A stretch of 64,000 bases of DNA from Pollenia angustigena (Eukaryota; Arthropoda; Insecta; Diptera; Polleniidae): positions 7,526,945 to 7,590,944 of the forward strand of contig OV884059.1 of NCBI GenBank assembly GCA_930367215.1, given 5' to 3'. This document shows positions 11,685-23,770 of this stretch, one piece after another. Made by a program: the position numbers and the translations under genes. Positions within the stretch are counted from its first letter, which is position 1; every line of letters begins with the position of its first letter. The notes beneath the pieces are model-generated. The model had not been told where the DNA came from. It saw only the letters and a list, made by a program, of their open reading frames with translations, and made no database searches.

Positions 11685-12586
11685 ATTTAGATTAAGTAAC
11701 ACAAAAACAATATAAGTTTCCTTTATTTACAAAGTTGACTTCCTTTTCGGCGCTGCCAATTGCCTGCTTTTCTTTGCTTTCACATTCATTTGATTTCTTT
11801 AAATTTTTTGCTTTAACTCTCATAACCATTAAAAATGCATATTAAACCATCTTATCAATCTCTAGTAATTTATAATTCCTTACTTAGTATAGACACTAAG
11901 GCTAAAAAGATTGCGATATTTGTATTATTTTGATAATATGTATAGTATATAACAACTTTTTAATGATATTGTTTTGGTTATACATTATAACAAACTCGAC
12001 AATAATGTTAAAAAGCAAAGCTGATAAGTATTTTTTTTAATATTTATTAAGAGTACCTATGGTGGCACTTATTATGTAAAATGTCGAATTTGAAGTACTG
12101 CGCCCCACTATTTTTTTAAACTTAGTCTAAAAAATATATGCTGAAAATTTTAGCCAAATCGGACAATTTTAAGCCGAGGCGCACGGAGGTCAAAGTTTAA
12201 GCTTAAGAAAATTTTCCATTTTTTCCAAACAAGTACTTCTAGGGTTTTTGTTTTTTCGAATATTATAATAAAAATAAGAAAATTAATTCCTTAGCGCTTG
12301 GTTTTCAAATTCTGATTATTTTTGTCCAAAATCGTTAACCCTCTTATCGGCCTGGGGTCAGAAATTACCATTATGTGTTAATTTTCCCATGTAAATGCGT
12401 TTTCAAATGAATGCCAACAAATGGTAAGTAAACGATAATTCAAATACACCTATTGCAGTGCTGCTAGACATTTTTTCCAAAAATCTTTTAAATAGAATCG
12501 TCAAAATTTTGTACAAAGTCGTAACAAAAATATTGTCAAAATGACGAAAAATTTTCGCATCTAGCAGGACTAACCTAAAGCTCTGT

Positions 12587-12760
12587 TACCCTACGTTTCC
12601 ACATGCAAGTACATAATTACTTGCAAGTAGCGTATACGTATTATCAACGAAAAATCAAGGAAACAGCCGATTGGCTGAAAGTACAAAAATTGTGTGAATG
12701 GTAGTGAAAAAGTGTGCGTGTATTGAATTTTTCGAACTTGCTTGTGGAAACGGAGGGTTA
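12587..12760. mobile_element. Nested MITE, CCCTMCGTTTCCACAWGCAAG ends
   Basis: TACCCTACGTTTCCACATGC on the left is the inverse of GCTTGTGGAAACGGAGGGTTA on the right, about 22 bp of terminal inverted repeat around a 174 bp element. It sits inside the fold-back element B and so inserted after it. Confidence 0.7.
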
Positions 12761-12865
12761 GTGTAATCACTTCCCCGCAATATGAATAAATATTGCACGG
12801 GGAATATTGTATACGCTACGGGCAGTGAAGTAATTTTTGATTTTCAATTAAAAATTGGTGAAAAA

Positions 12866-13190
12866 TGCCACACAAAAAGAGGAAATTTACCTGGTTGGCT
12901 TTCCAAACCTTCAGATAACGGGAGCTAAGCTACACTCTAAAGGAGATTGTCTATAAGACTCATTAAGCTAAGGGAAGAGAAAGCTGCTCGTCTAGTTGTA
13001 AAATAATGTTCACTATTTTGGGAAAAACCAAAAATTCCTGTTCAACAATTTCACCGAGCTGCTTAAAAAGCTTAAAGCTATTGGATTTGTATAATGAGTG
13101 GAAAAGCATTTTAAAATCTAAAAATAGAGATGAAGACATTTATAAAAGCAGAAGAGAAGAGTGGAAAAATGGCCTTAATGAGATATGATA
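12866..13190 (+). pseudogene. Decayed ORF inside fold-back B, possible transposon-encoded protein
   Basis: Stretches in shifting frames read MPHKKRKFTWLAF, then FWEKPKIPVQQ, then KLLDLYNEWKSILKSKNRDE and KNGLNE. The succession 'FWxKxxIP ... LYxEWxxLxKxKxR ... LNEI' resembles an N-terminal region I associate with repeat-borne arthropod proteins, but I cannot name the family. At least two frameshifts and several stops break it. Its position within the inverted arms suggests it belonged to the element's own ORF. Confidence 0.3.
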
Positions 13191-14186
13191 TTACAATTCT
13201 GGTAGAACTATTTTCTAGATATACAATAAAAATATTTAACCGTTTTAATATTTGTACGAGTTTCTTAAAAGAAGACCTGAAAACATGGGAGAATTTAGAA
13301 GATAACAAGGAAGGAAAAAGCATTGTTGAAAAATAAAAATTGTAGTAAAAATAAGTAACAAAAGACGAGGAGCAGCGATAGTATTTGTTCAAGGTATTAA
13401 ACAAATTTTTATTTAATTCCTGAAATGAAATTGCTTATTTATCTTGTGTTTTAGATTGTTCAACTTTATAGACAGCAATACTCCAAAGATGCCACTCTGA
13501 AAGATTTATCAATAGAATTCGACTCATAAATTTTATTTCTAATTATTACAAACCTAACCTATAAAGTTTTAATATATCTAACTTTTCATTCAATGAATAT
13601 AACTAAATAATTATTACCTTTACAACTATTACTCTACTATTGTTTCAGTTAGAAGTTTTAAACAAATTAAAAAAAAAGAAATTAATAATATAATACAATT
13701 AGAAAAATAACTAATTAACTGCGACTTGAAGATACAATATATAGCACAAATCTTTTTAAATGGGTAATTTCTGACCTCAGGTCAATAACAGGGTTAATGA
13801 TTTTGGACAAACAGGGAATTAGTTTTCTCATTTTAATTACAATATTCGAAAAAATAAAATTTTCACCATATATTTTTTAGACTAAGTGTAAAAAAATAGT
13901 GGGGCGCAGTACTCCAAATTCGATTACAAAATAAGTGCCACCCTAATGTAACATATGTACTTAATTTAATTTTCATTTGTGAAAAACAGTTAAATTTTGA
14001 AAACATATTTGAATCCTTAAAAAATATATTTAACTTTTTTACTAAAAAGAATAAACTTTTTACAATTAATTGTAAATTAAACGTAAATCTTCATTCATAA
14101 CCTTTTTAGTTCATCTTTTTTTTAACTATAATAATTTTTTTTTCGCTAAACGGCAACACCGTCACTCGACAAAAATTTACTGACAA

Positions 14187-14625
14187 TAACACCTAACTTT
14201 CACGATGATTTAAAAGACATGTCTTTTTTGTAGTTCTTTTTTAAAGAAACTTCCAAAGACATGTTCAATTTTCACAATGTTTCTTATTTTGTTTGATTTT
14301 TTTTATTTTCCTTATAAATGTATGTATGTATGTATGTATGTATGTATGTATGTATGTATGTATGTATGTATGTATTGAATTTTTTTGAATTAAATTTGTT
14401 TATTTTTTTATATTTTAATAAGCAATTGTAATTTTGAAATAAAAATACAACATAAATTAAAAAACAATATTAAATGCAAAGAGGAATGTCAAAAAAAAAA
14501 AACACAGAAAATACGATTCATGTCTTTTTTTCTACCCTGCTTACTTCTCTTCCCCGCTCGCTTTCAAACTAAAAAAGACATGTTTCAAAAATAGGGGAAA
14601 AAATCATCATGAAAATTGGGTGTTA
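14187..14625. mobile_element. MITE with TAACACCYAAYTTTCAYGATGAT ends
   Basis: TAACACCTAACTTTCACGAT at 14,187 is inverted at 14,605-14,625 (ATGAAAATTGGGTGTTA). Both arms then carry a GACATGTCTTTTTT-like segment. The 439 bp element includes a tetranucleotide (ATGT)n array at 14,317-14,375. No coding capacity. Confidence 0.7.
14317..14375 (+). repeat. (ATGT)n microsatellite
   Basis: Uninterrupted TATG/ATGT tetranucleotide array of about 59 bp within the MITE at 14,187-14,625. Confidence 0.95.
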
Positions 14626-14905
14626 CACTAAAATCGTTTTAGCGTTGGGTGCAAAGTGCTGATGACAGTGTTTTAACAACTTTGTGAAGCAACCTGTCTT
14701 GAAAGAAACATAATTTCTTAACATCATTTCATGGCTGGTGAAGAATCAGGGTAAAATGCAATCAGTGTAATGTTATTGGCAACACTGTGTATTAATATGC
14801 AAAAATTAACCGTTAAATTTTTCTTTATTTGTATTATATTTATTTCCATATTTAGCTTTCCGCTAGCTGGCAACACCTACTATTGTTATGTACTAAATAA
14901 TCGTT

Positions 14906-15058
14906 ATGTTGGGTACACACAATGCAACCTACATGCAATCTGTTTCAATGCAACCTCAAAATATCAAAGCGTTTTGATGTTGATGCAATCTAGAATGAAT
15001 GAAAATGAATTTAATTCACTAGATTGCGTAAACGCGTTGCAAAGTGTGTACCCAGCAT
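14906..15058 (+). mobile_element. MITE with ATGYTGGGTACACAC ends, copy 1
   Basis: ATGTTGGGTACACACAATGC on the left mirrors AAGTGTGTACCCAGCAT on the right; the interior has a GAATGAATGAAAATGAATTT segment. 153 bp. A second copy lies in opposite orientation at 52,278-52,416, including the same GAATGAATG segment. The open frame at 14,770-15,072 crosses the element boundary and is not a gene. Confidence 0.8.
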
Positions 15059-15160
15059 TAGATTCATGTTGATAAGGACTCAACATTTAAAACTATTGTT
15101 GCAAGTTTAATTTTTTAGGAATACTGTTTTCTGCTGTATAGAAAAGAACCGTTATTTAAA

Positions 15161-15396
15161 CAGAATGTGAATAACGTGGCTTAAGCATCTGAGCGAATGC
15201 ATGTAAATCATATGTGTCAACCCATAATGAGCTTAAGAAAATTTTTTGTTAAGTTTTATGAAACTGTCATTTGCTCAAGCAAAGTGCGAAACTGATCGCT
15301 CATTCGCTACAGAATTAAATATTTTTTATTTTGAGGCTTTTCGTTTATTTTTGACAGTGGTTTTAATTTGTTTATGCACATTCTTGTTGGGCCTTA
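15161..15396. mobile_element. MITE, GGCCCAACMAGAATGTGCATAA family, copy 1
   Basis: Right end TTATGCACATTCTTGTTGGG then CC; left end CAGAATGTGAATAACGTGGC, lacking the outermost bases. The interior has TTTTGTTAAGTTTTATGAAA and CATTTGCTCAAGCAAA, shared with copies at 53,757-53,962 and 54,286-54,499. Confidence 0.65.
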
Positions 15397-15912
15397 AGAA
15401 ATAATTTTCTTTTACACTTTTATTATTCACTAGTTGGCAAAACTTTGTTACATTGGGCACATTCATAAGACGTTGACTGTTTATCTATGAAATATATAAA
15501 TTTTTTTGAGAAACAATTTTAAATACTTGCTGGTTACGTTACAAAAAGTAGACTTTTTGCTGGAAATGCCCATATGTAAAAAATCATTAAGAAAACTTGA
15601 ACGTTTAACTGCGGTGTCAACAAAACACTAATGCAATTGAACCAGTGTTGCCATTTTCTAAACAATTATGCAATACTCATTCTGTTTTGGAATTCTTTGG
15701 ATATTTTCAGAACCATTAAATTTTTACCTTTACAAAATTGTCCACCATATGATAGTTATTGCTGTCGGTTTTTTATAGTACATCTTTGGTTAACGCATTA
15801 TTTTAAAAAAGCATAATTTAATTTGGCCGCCGCGTTCCTTTTTAGGGGAATGTAAAATTTCAAAAAAGCCACAAAAATCGTCTTAGAAAAAGCTTTTTTT
15901 TAACAACTCTTT

Positions 15913-16122
15913 AATCAGCCATGTCACAGAGTACAATTCCTTTCGGAAACGGAATTCATTCGTATTTTGGTGCTTCACCATTTTTATTTTAATGAACGGA
16001 ATGAGAGTGTTCTGTATCTGAAAAATCAAATACCATTTCTATCAATTAACAAATATGTTTTCTTTAATTCAGAACGGAATCATTCCGAATATAAATAATT
16101 GTACTCTGTGACATGGCTGATT
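15913..16122. mobile_element. MITE with perfect 26 bp ends, CAGCCATGTCACAGAG
   Basis: AATCAGCCATGTCACAGAGT plus ACAATT at 15,913 is the exact inverse of the right end (AATTGTACTCTGTGACATGG plus CTGATT, ending at 16,122). A 210 bp element with GGAAACGGAATTCATTCG-like imperfect mirror sequence further in. Perfect ends suggest a comparatively recent insertion. No ORF. Confidence 0.85.
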
Positions 16123-16140
16123 ATTTCAATAACAATATAT

Positions 16141-16525
16141 CGTTAGGTAAAATGCAAAAAGACGTAACTAACAAAAATTTCAAAATCGAGTTTTTGATTG
16201 ATTATTATGAATGCTATAAAACTACATGTCTTGACAAAATTTTACACTTCTGCGATCAAAAATTGCACTTTTATTAACAAAAAACAAAGGGACGTAACTA
16301 CAAGTTTTTTTTTTTTTGATGTATGCAAAACGACGTAATTACACATTTTTTTTCTAAGAAAATATAATGAAATGGTTTTCTTTGAAAACTGGTTGAAGAA
16401 TTCCATGGACGACTTATCAATGCATGTTTTTCTGACATGTTTATAGTTTTCACTTTACAAAGTTTTTTTCTTCTCCTGTAAAATTATATTTTTGTTAGTT
16501 ACGTCTTTTTGCATTTTAGCTAACG
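16141..16525. mobile_element. MITE with CGTTAGSTAAAATGCAAAAAG ends
   Basis: CGTTAGGTAAAATGCAAAAA on the left and TTTTTGCATTTTAGCTAACG on the right are inverted, and similarity extends through GACGTAACTAACAAAAAT to about 38 bp per arm. The interior repeats GGACGTAACTA and CGACGTAATTA. 385 bp, placed 18 bp from the preceding MITE. Confidence 0.8.
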
Positions 16526-19239
16526 GTATGTAATTATGTATTAGAAACAGTCCTATTACAGAGAAAAAATTGTTTCTAGACAACATGAAGTCATAAACCC
16601 ATTTTGCGACATTATATTTTATCGCTTATTTCATTCCGGGAAGCTTGTTATTGGCGATATTGGTATAAAACCATTACTTTTATAAGGTTTAATCATAAAT
16701 TTTACAAAAAAAAACTTTTGTGTGTTTACATATTGCTTGGAACAGTTTTAGCCAAACGGTAGTGTAACTTTTAAGTTCAGTAGTGGTAACAATGAATTTA
16801 ACTTATCTCATTGTTAAGAGTGAGCGAAGTGTTAGTAATTACGCAATTCTGTGATTACAATATGGACCACAGACGACAAGCCTCAACAAAATATATGTAA
16901 GAAGCTTGTTGTTATATAGGCGATAAAAATGCAAGAAATTTAAGAATATCGCTAGAGAAAGCAGGAAATATAATAAATATAGACGTTTTTAGTAAAATTG
17001 TGTACAGACTTTAGAAAATATGTGTCTACTTTTTTCGCATTGTACAGCCAATTGTGATCAGGCTGTTAGTGTTGTTGATATAGTTTAATAGCAAGGTTAA
17101 TTCACACTTTAAAATCAGTCAATTGCAAAAAATATATTTAATAAATGTATATTGTCTTATCATTTTTTATTTTACTTGTATACATATATTTAATTTTATT
17201 TAAAATAAATATAAATACTTATCAATTGAAGACAGAGTAAGTGCAATATTGTATAATTTATTATTACAGGCAAATTGTAGCAGTAGTATTGTTAGAAAGA
17301 AACAATTTTTATTAAAAATCACCGTTTTAAAATTTATTATCACTATATCACATTTTTTACTCTAAAACCTTTAACAATAATTAAGCATGGTCTTTTTCAT
17401 TTATTGCTATTTCAATAAGGCCTCTAGAAAATGATTTAGTACCGGTGAATCTCATCTTTTCTTTAAACAAATGTAAAAGTTTTTGGTGATAAGGCGGACG
17501 TTCATAAATTTAATGTTTAACTTTTTTGCTTGACATAATTTTTTATAAAAAAAATAAATTATTAAAAACAATTGATATTTTTATTAAATTGCTGTGACTT
17601 ATTGGCGTACATTTTAGGTTTAAATAAAAAAAAATCGTAAAGTGTCACTATTAAAATTCAATTAAATGAAAGTTGTATGGAAATTGTGGGCAATTTACTG
17701 TAACAGCGCATAATTTTGTTAAAATTATGAGTTATCTGTGCGAAAATCTTACAGAACTATACCTGACATAAAAATGTCTGCAAAAACTGCTGACTCAACT
17801 GCTTTACAGAAATTTCACTTCTTTTAGGATAGAATTACACTATCATACTCTATGAGCCAACACATTTTTTTCACACATCACACGACAAAATACAGTAGAT
17901 AACGGATATAAAAACATCTCATATAAGAAAAAAAATCGCCTTTGAGAAAATATTTTAAAATCTTGGGTCTTGAACGGAGGTTAATTTTTTTTTTTAATTT
18001 CTTATATCTGTTACTTACTGTAGGATAGTGGATCGCCGCCATAAGCGATATCAACTTTGTTTTATAAAAGTTTCTTAAGCATAATTCCAAAACTTGTGCA
18101 TTTTGACTGATTTCGTCAAGAACAGCATATTAAGAAAATAATATGGCCCGCCTTAAAAATGTTTCAAATTACATATAATAAAAATTGATATGTATACATA
18201 TTTTGGAAAAATAAATGTTCCTGCAAGATTCAAAAGAAAATTGCATTTTAAAAATGATATATACCTACATATAAATTTCCTTAATGAAATTTAACATAAT
18301 ATATTTGTTTTCTAAATTTATGGTTTGTTGCATCTTAAAAAGGGTCATTTAATTAATTGTAACACTTATTTCCTGACATCATCAACATCATGTGAGTGAA
18401 GGAGAATTTTTTTTTCAAAAAAAGTCATTTCTTTTTAAGCTGTTTTAAGTCTATAGTATTAATTCTTCATTAGTATACAAAACAAATCTTTATTGTATAC
18501 AAATCATTAATTATATGAAATTATTTTAACATATTTATTTACAAAATACAATCATTTAATTAATATCAATGTTTATTTAAAGGTATTGCATTTTTACAGT
18601 CACTTATACACAATCTAATAGATTTCATATGACATCTAGATTAACAGTTTTTTTTTTTTACATTCAATTATGCGGACAGTTGTCAAGATAATAATATAAG
18701 AAAATAATTGCAACACTGTTTCTTAAAAACCGTTATTTAAAATGTATTACAAAAGTAGAGTTTCTTTGTGAAACTTTTTATTGGCAAGAATGGGCAATTA
18801 GTGATTTAAAGAATAAAGACAACAATTGAAACTCTGTTTTAAATACAGTTATTTAAAACGTATGTATTGCAAAAGCAGCGTTTTTTCGTTTGCAAGAAAT
18901 ATCGAGAAGTAAAATATCTTTGTATAGACAATGGTGTCCCTGAAAATAATATTGGACCACTTGATCCGTTTTAGATAAAATGGACTGCTTACAACATCGT
19001 CTAATGTAATGCAAGCATAGATCATGTCATTGTTAACAAAGAGTCTGTAGTTAAACAACATGTTTTCGTTTTTAAACGACATGTCTTTGTTTTTAAACGA
19101 TTTCAAAACTAATCTCGTGGAGTATACCATGGAGTAGTTTGAAAACTAATCCACTCCACGGTACTCCATAAATACAGTGTACTAAGATATTAAAAATGTA
19201 ATATGAAGTCTTAACATCATGTTTAAACAGCAACTCACA
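16526..19239. other. AT-rich non-coding, no gene seen
   Basis: Low-complexity AT sequence. Two small points: GATATAAAAACATCTCATAT at about 17,898 recurs at 25,259 with one substitution; and TGGAGTATACCATGGAGTAG near 19,117 resembles the GGAGTACTCC-type units at 33,355-33,600. Short ORFs on the minus strand (17.9-18.1 and 18.8-19.1 kb) have no recognisable features. Confidence 0.45.
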
Positions 19240-19380
19240 GTCTGGGTTCACACTATGAAAGCTTTCTTTCAGAAAGTATGAGTTTATTGGTGAGGGAGAG
19301 AGAGATGAATAGCACGCCAGCTTCCCCTCTCACCAATAAAATAATAATTTCCGAAAAACTTTTATAGTGTGAACCCAGAC
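19240..19380. mobile_element. MITE with GTCTGGGTTCACACTAT ends
   Basis: GTCTGGGTTCACACTATGAA on the left and TTATAGTGTGAACCCAGAC on the right are inverted. The interior continues with GGTGAGGGAGAGAG mirrored by CTTCCCCTCTCACC. 141 bp, able to fold almost end to end. Confidence 0.8.
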
Positions 19381-20861
19381 ATATTATTTGTGGACGGAGT
19401 GTGAACTATTTTCATGTACAGCAACTTAAACAATCTTTCGTTTTAAGCTGTTTTTTAAGATATTGTTCCTAATTTGAAATGACAGCTAACGTGCTGCTTT
19501 ATTTTTAATCCTACTATTAATAAAAATATTACACTTTCTAGTTACTTTTTGAAGATTATTCATTTAAATTTATCTTGATTTATTAACAAAAGTATGTTTT
19601 CATTGAACTCTTAAATGTTTATTATCACTTTTATTTTATATTTTTTCTGTTCTTTTTTGATTTATTTATTTATCAATATTTTTTTTTGCTATTTATTTTA
19701 TTATTTATACTCTATAAATTTTGAATTTTTTTTTTTCAAGATTTATAGTCTGAATTAATTAGCATTTATTACGAAAAACACACAATTTTTAAAAAGAAAT
19801 TAGCAAATTAAAAGTGATAATTTTATTTAGGATACTCTACTGGAAATCTAAACCAGACTTTAGCTTTTTTTAAGCGTGCAATAAATTGAAATAAAATTGT
19901 TTTTTAAAATTTATTGTAGCAAAAAACCCTTTTTAAAAATTACGTTATTTATAAGAAAGCAAAATAATTAAAATATTTTCAAATTACATAATAAATATTT
20001 AAACTACTTTGTAAAAGATACTATCGACTCTCAACTGCGTGATATTTTAGCTTTTCAACACATTTAACTTGAACAAAAAAATTCTCTCTTTTACTTGGTT
20101 TTATGACTGAAAAATACAACAAACGTGAAGAACGTAAAGAATAGTTTCTATTTTGTGTTTGGCATATCAATTATTTATAACTTTTTTCACTTTTCTTTGA
20201 ATAAATTATGATTATGAAAAAAATAAAAAATAATAATTTCGGCCATTGAACGTTAATAGTAAATAAAAAATTTGTAGTGTTGCAAATAGTTTTAAAAGAC
20301 AATTAAAGAGTTAAATTTAAGAGAAGACTGTTAAAAGAGGTTTTTTCAGGGTGTTAATTTTATTTACACGACTCATACAAAACCATCGCTCGACCTAACC
20401 TTCTTATAGAAAGTTTAAAACTTCCAGGATCCGCCAGTAATCAGTCTGATTACGAACGGTACTCCGCCAGTAATTTGTCTGAATTATGTCATTTGTATAT
20501 GTGTATGGTACACAACCAAGAAAAAGTTGAAGATTAGGGTTAAAAACGATGGCTGGCATATGGTTTATGTTGAAAACCGCAAAAACTGTAGCTCGTTAAA
20601 CGACGCCATGCTATTAGCTAATTAGCGCAAACAAGCAAAAATGGCGCGCATGCTGCTGACCCGCTCAGGGCAGTTTCACGAGTGCATTTTAAATGAGTTG
20701 ATGTAAACAAGAAACCTTTTTTCAAGAGACTAAAATAAAGTTTATTGATTTAAAAAAAATCTGAGAAGTTGTTATTAAAAATAAACTTTAAATAAATTTG
20801 CATTAAACAACCCTAAAATATCAAATATTGAAAAGTAAATTTTAACAATTCCGCTTGCTAA
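19381..20861. other. Non-coding; a less AT-rich island at 20,340-20,690
   Basis: Mostly AT-rich with poly-T runs. From about 20,340 to 20,690 base composition is more balanced (GCCAGTAATCAGTCTGATTA, GGCGCGCATGCTGCTGACCC) without an ORF or an identified repeat. It could be a diverged mobile element or a regulatory or promoter segment; nothing decides between these. Confidence 0.35.
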
Positions 20862-21122
20862 GTCCCTGTTTGCACAAGCAAAGTTTAATACTTATACCAA
20901 TTTAGTTTTCCGTTAAACTTTCTTTTACTACTGCTAACTCAAGGTTGACTTTGACAAATTTTTGATATTTTGTTGTTTATGTTTCTCAAATTTAACTTGC
21001 AACAAAATACAACAACTTATATACCAATAAACGATATTAATGTCTGTACGTTCGTTTTACCCTTCTCTCTTTTACAAACTGAAGACTTTGAAAAGTTTAC
21101 TTTGCGTGTGCAAATGGAATCC
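20862..21122. mobile_element. MITE-like inverted repeat with TTTGCACAMGCAAAGT ends
   Basis: AGTCCCTGTTTGCACAAGCA plus AAGTTTA on the left is mirrored by AAGTTTACTTTGCGTGTGCA plus AATGGAATCC on the right. About 260 bp and AT-rich. CACACGCAAAGTTTACTTT also occurs alone near 3,936, perhaps a solo end. Confidence 0.6.
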
Positions 21123-21641
21123 AAAGGCAAATTATAGTTTGCAGAGTTGCTCATAGAGTTAAAAAGTAAATTACAAACTGAATAAATACAACAAAAGAAC
21201 GCTTGAATAAAAATAAATAGAAGAAAAAAAAAAAAAAACGTTAAAAAGGCGTGTAAAAAGCGCTTCAAATCATTTTATATAAAAATCAACCATAAAACAA
21301 TAAATGTGAAATGTAATACCTTGTTTTACAGAACAACTACATGCATACATTTAAGCTAAAATAAACTTTGCAATTAAAATTTTTATTTTGTCCCAGTTCA
21401 AATAAATTCATATAAAATAGATTTAAAGTACCAGGTCACACACAACAAACAGCTTCATCAAATTTACGTACATAAAAATGAAAGGAGCTTCTTCCAAATA
21501 TTTAAATAATATTTTGGCTTGGTAGCAAAAAGTAACGAATTTGCAGTGTCCCTTTAATTTTTCCGAATATTTTTAAGAAATTCCACTGAACAATTGCGGA
21601 ATATAGCTTTTAATACCTTCCGTACAAATGTTGGTATTAAT
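21123..21641. other. AT-rich non-coding
   Basis: Nothing recognised; the open frame at 21,017-21,268 (minus) is built on poly-A/T and is not a gene. Confidence 0.45.
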
Positions 21642-21770
21642 CAGACCAATTATGAATAAAAAGTCCACGGGAGTTTTTTCCCCCTTTTCTTATTTTTGTA
21701 ATTGAATTTAAATAGCAGAAATGGGAGAAGGGAAAAAACTCCCGGGGAATTTTTATTCATAATTGGGCTG
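21642..21770. mobile_element. Snap-back MITE, CCCGGG family, copy 2
   Basis: CAGACCAATTATGAATAAAA to TTCATAATTGGGCTG, 129 bp, with the same CACGGGAGTTTTTTCCC / GGGAAAAAACTCCCGGGG arms as the copies at 3,767 and 52,112. Flanked by AAT on both sides. Confidence 0.85.
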
Positions 21771-22838
21771 AATATGAAATTTGGGGACGATGACTTCTAC
21801 AATAGCTACTATGTCGTGTTTTGTACTCGCAGGTCCAGAATTGACCACATTAACCATGGATTTATAGATGCTTTCTACTAAGGTTCCATAGGGAACAGTG
21901 ATAACTGGGCACTGGCCGACAGAAACTTACGCGAAGGGAATGGGTATGTAATTCAATGAACTCTGCAGAAGTTGTCATGACGAGCGAGGAGGAAGAGGAA
22001 CTCCTCAATTTTGTAAACTATGAGGGATAAACTATGCACGTCGCTAACTTGTCTGTAAAATCGGGCTAAAATTAAAAATGCTGAATATTTTTTTAATTTT
22101 TGTAATACCACAGGCGCCCTACTTGGGGAACCTATAGAGGCCCTCCTGATATAGACCCCTTATCCTAAACTTAAGCTGAAATGCAAGTCATTAATTATCA
22201 ACTAAATTTTTATTTCAAACGGACTAACCATTTACAAAATCCAGAATTATTAATATTTTGTTCCAAGATCTGCACTTGTGTATCGCTTACGATCAGTTGG
22301 TATAATAAAAAAAATTGTAAACATGTCTTACGATCAAATCGAACACCTTATATTTTTGCCATTACTATTAACAATTTTGACATTTTGTGACTTAGTAAAC
22401 ATGGAAGGGTTCATAAAATTTTAATTTCACTCTTAATTTGTTTTTTTTTTTTCAAAATATCGCTTACGATCATTTCGGAAAAAGGGGTATCTGTATATGT
22501 TAGATACCTAATGAGGCAGAATGAAGCGTTCATTAAATCTCGGATTCGTTAAACTGAGTAATCGTTATACCTGGATACTACTGTATTTCTTTTTCTTTTA
22601 ATAACAAATTCGAGTACAAATTAAAAGTTTTTGTTTGCAAATAACTTAAACAATTTTTGTTGATTTTTATATAGATTCTTATAATGTTTTAAATAAACAT
22701 CTTTTGTAACGTTAAAAACGCTGTTTTTTAAAGCGTTTTCGTTAACATATCAAACACGCGCTAAAAACGTTTTTCTATTTTTGGTTTAGTTTTTTAAATT
22801 TTGTATTAATACTAAAACATTAAAATATTTTAAATAAG
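21771..22838. other. Non-coding; possible unclassified repeat at 21,780-22,180
   Basis: 21,780-22,180 is less AT-rich and contains GAGCGAGGAGGAAGAGGAAC and GGCGCCCTACTTGGGGAAC but no sustained ORF. From 22,280 to 22,480 the motif CGCTTACGATCA (or close) recurs three times. No gene seen. Confidence 0.35.
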
Positions 22839-22940
22839 TTTTTAATATTTTTAATTAGGCTTAAGTTCATGAAATTTAATTTTTATTAAATTTATTTTTT
22901 TAAATTTCATGAACTTAAGCCTAATTAAAAATATTAAAAA
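22839..22940. repeat. Perfect 41 bp inverted repeat (hairpin)
   Basis: The 41 bp at 22,839-22,879 (including TTAATTAGGCTTAAGTTCAT) are the exact reverse complement of 22,900-22,940, with a 20 bp AT loop. No mismatch in either arm. It sits in very AT-rich sequence with no gene nearby. It may be a tiny MITE or a replication-derived inverted duplication. Confidence 0.9.
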
Positions 22941-23770
22941 TTTGGATTAAAAAAAAAAAACCATAAAAAATAGTTCAACAAAATAACCACAATACTAATT
23001 TTAAATAAGTTTACTTGAACAAAAAATAAACACTTTTTAAACATTTTTTTAATTTCTAAACAAATGCTGTGGTTTTTTCTTAAATTTTAAAGAAAATAAT
23101 TTTAACATCTTTTTTAAAATCTTTTTTTTTAAACAAAACACATTTAATTTCTGAAAATTTACCTTTAACAAATTTAAATTTGTAAACAAAATTTAGTTTT
23201 TAACAAACTTTAAAAAACATTTTTTTAATTTTCTTTAGAATTTTTGGCACTTTTTGTAAAGTAAATTTGTTAAATTTTGTTATTTTTAAAATTATTATTT
23301 TAAATTATTCCGCTTTATAGTTTAGCATTTTCTTAAAATTTAAATTTTTAAATAACGTTAAATTTTTAAAAAAAATTTGTACACTTTTTTAATCCCGTTT
23401 TATTAAAATGTTCTTCTTTTCTATTTTACAAGTTGTACGATCGTTTTGAAGTTCGTCATCTGACTGGCGTTAAACGGGCAAATTCCACGAACATTAAATA
23501 ATTTTCACATTATTTCTTTCAATTCTTTTTTTCCAAAAAAAAAAGAAATAAATAAAAAATAAAACAATTGTTGTTGTATTTAAACACTGCTAAAAAGGTA
23601 GAGGTAGTCGTTGTATTAGTAAGTATACTCTATAGTAAATCAGTAAGTAAAATTAGTTGTTGTGTGTTGTGATTAGTTTGTTTTTTATTTATTTGTTGTT
23701 TATACTTCAACAATTGACTACCCAGTAATGTTGTTGATGATCATGATGAGACACATGTGTAGAAAGAAGT
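22941..23770. other. Low-complexity A/T sequence
   Basis: Dominated by TTTAAA-type runs up to about 23,400; somewhat more complex at 23,430-23,760 (GTACGATCGTTTTGAAGTTC) but without an ORF or a recognised element. Confidence 0.45.

Larger units (their letters stand above)
12054..13950. mobile_element. Large fold-back element with TACATTAGGGYGG terminus, copy B
   Basis: Left end TACCTATGGTGGCACTTATT is inverted at the right (AATAAGTGCCACCCTAATGTA ending at 13,950). Arms run about 130 bp on each side, sharing GTACTGCGCCCCACTATTTTT and a TTAGTCTAAAAAATATATG stretch; sequence near 12,240-12,350 is also mirrored near 13,770-13,850 (CGAATATT, GGGTTA). Length 1,897 bp. The interior holds a nested MITE (12,587-12,760) and a decayed ORF (12,866-13,190), suggesting a defective derivative of a once coding DNA transposon. 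Confidence 0.75.

Noticed and set aside
14770..15072. 100-codon open frame with a hydrophobic start
   Set aside because: It crosses into a MITE at 14,906-15,058, and its C-terminal half is that element's sequence, found also at 52.3 kb.
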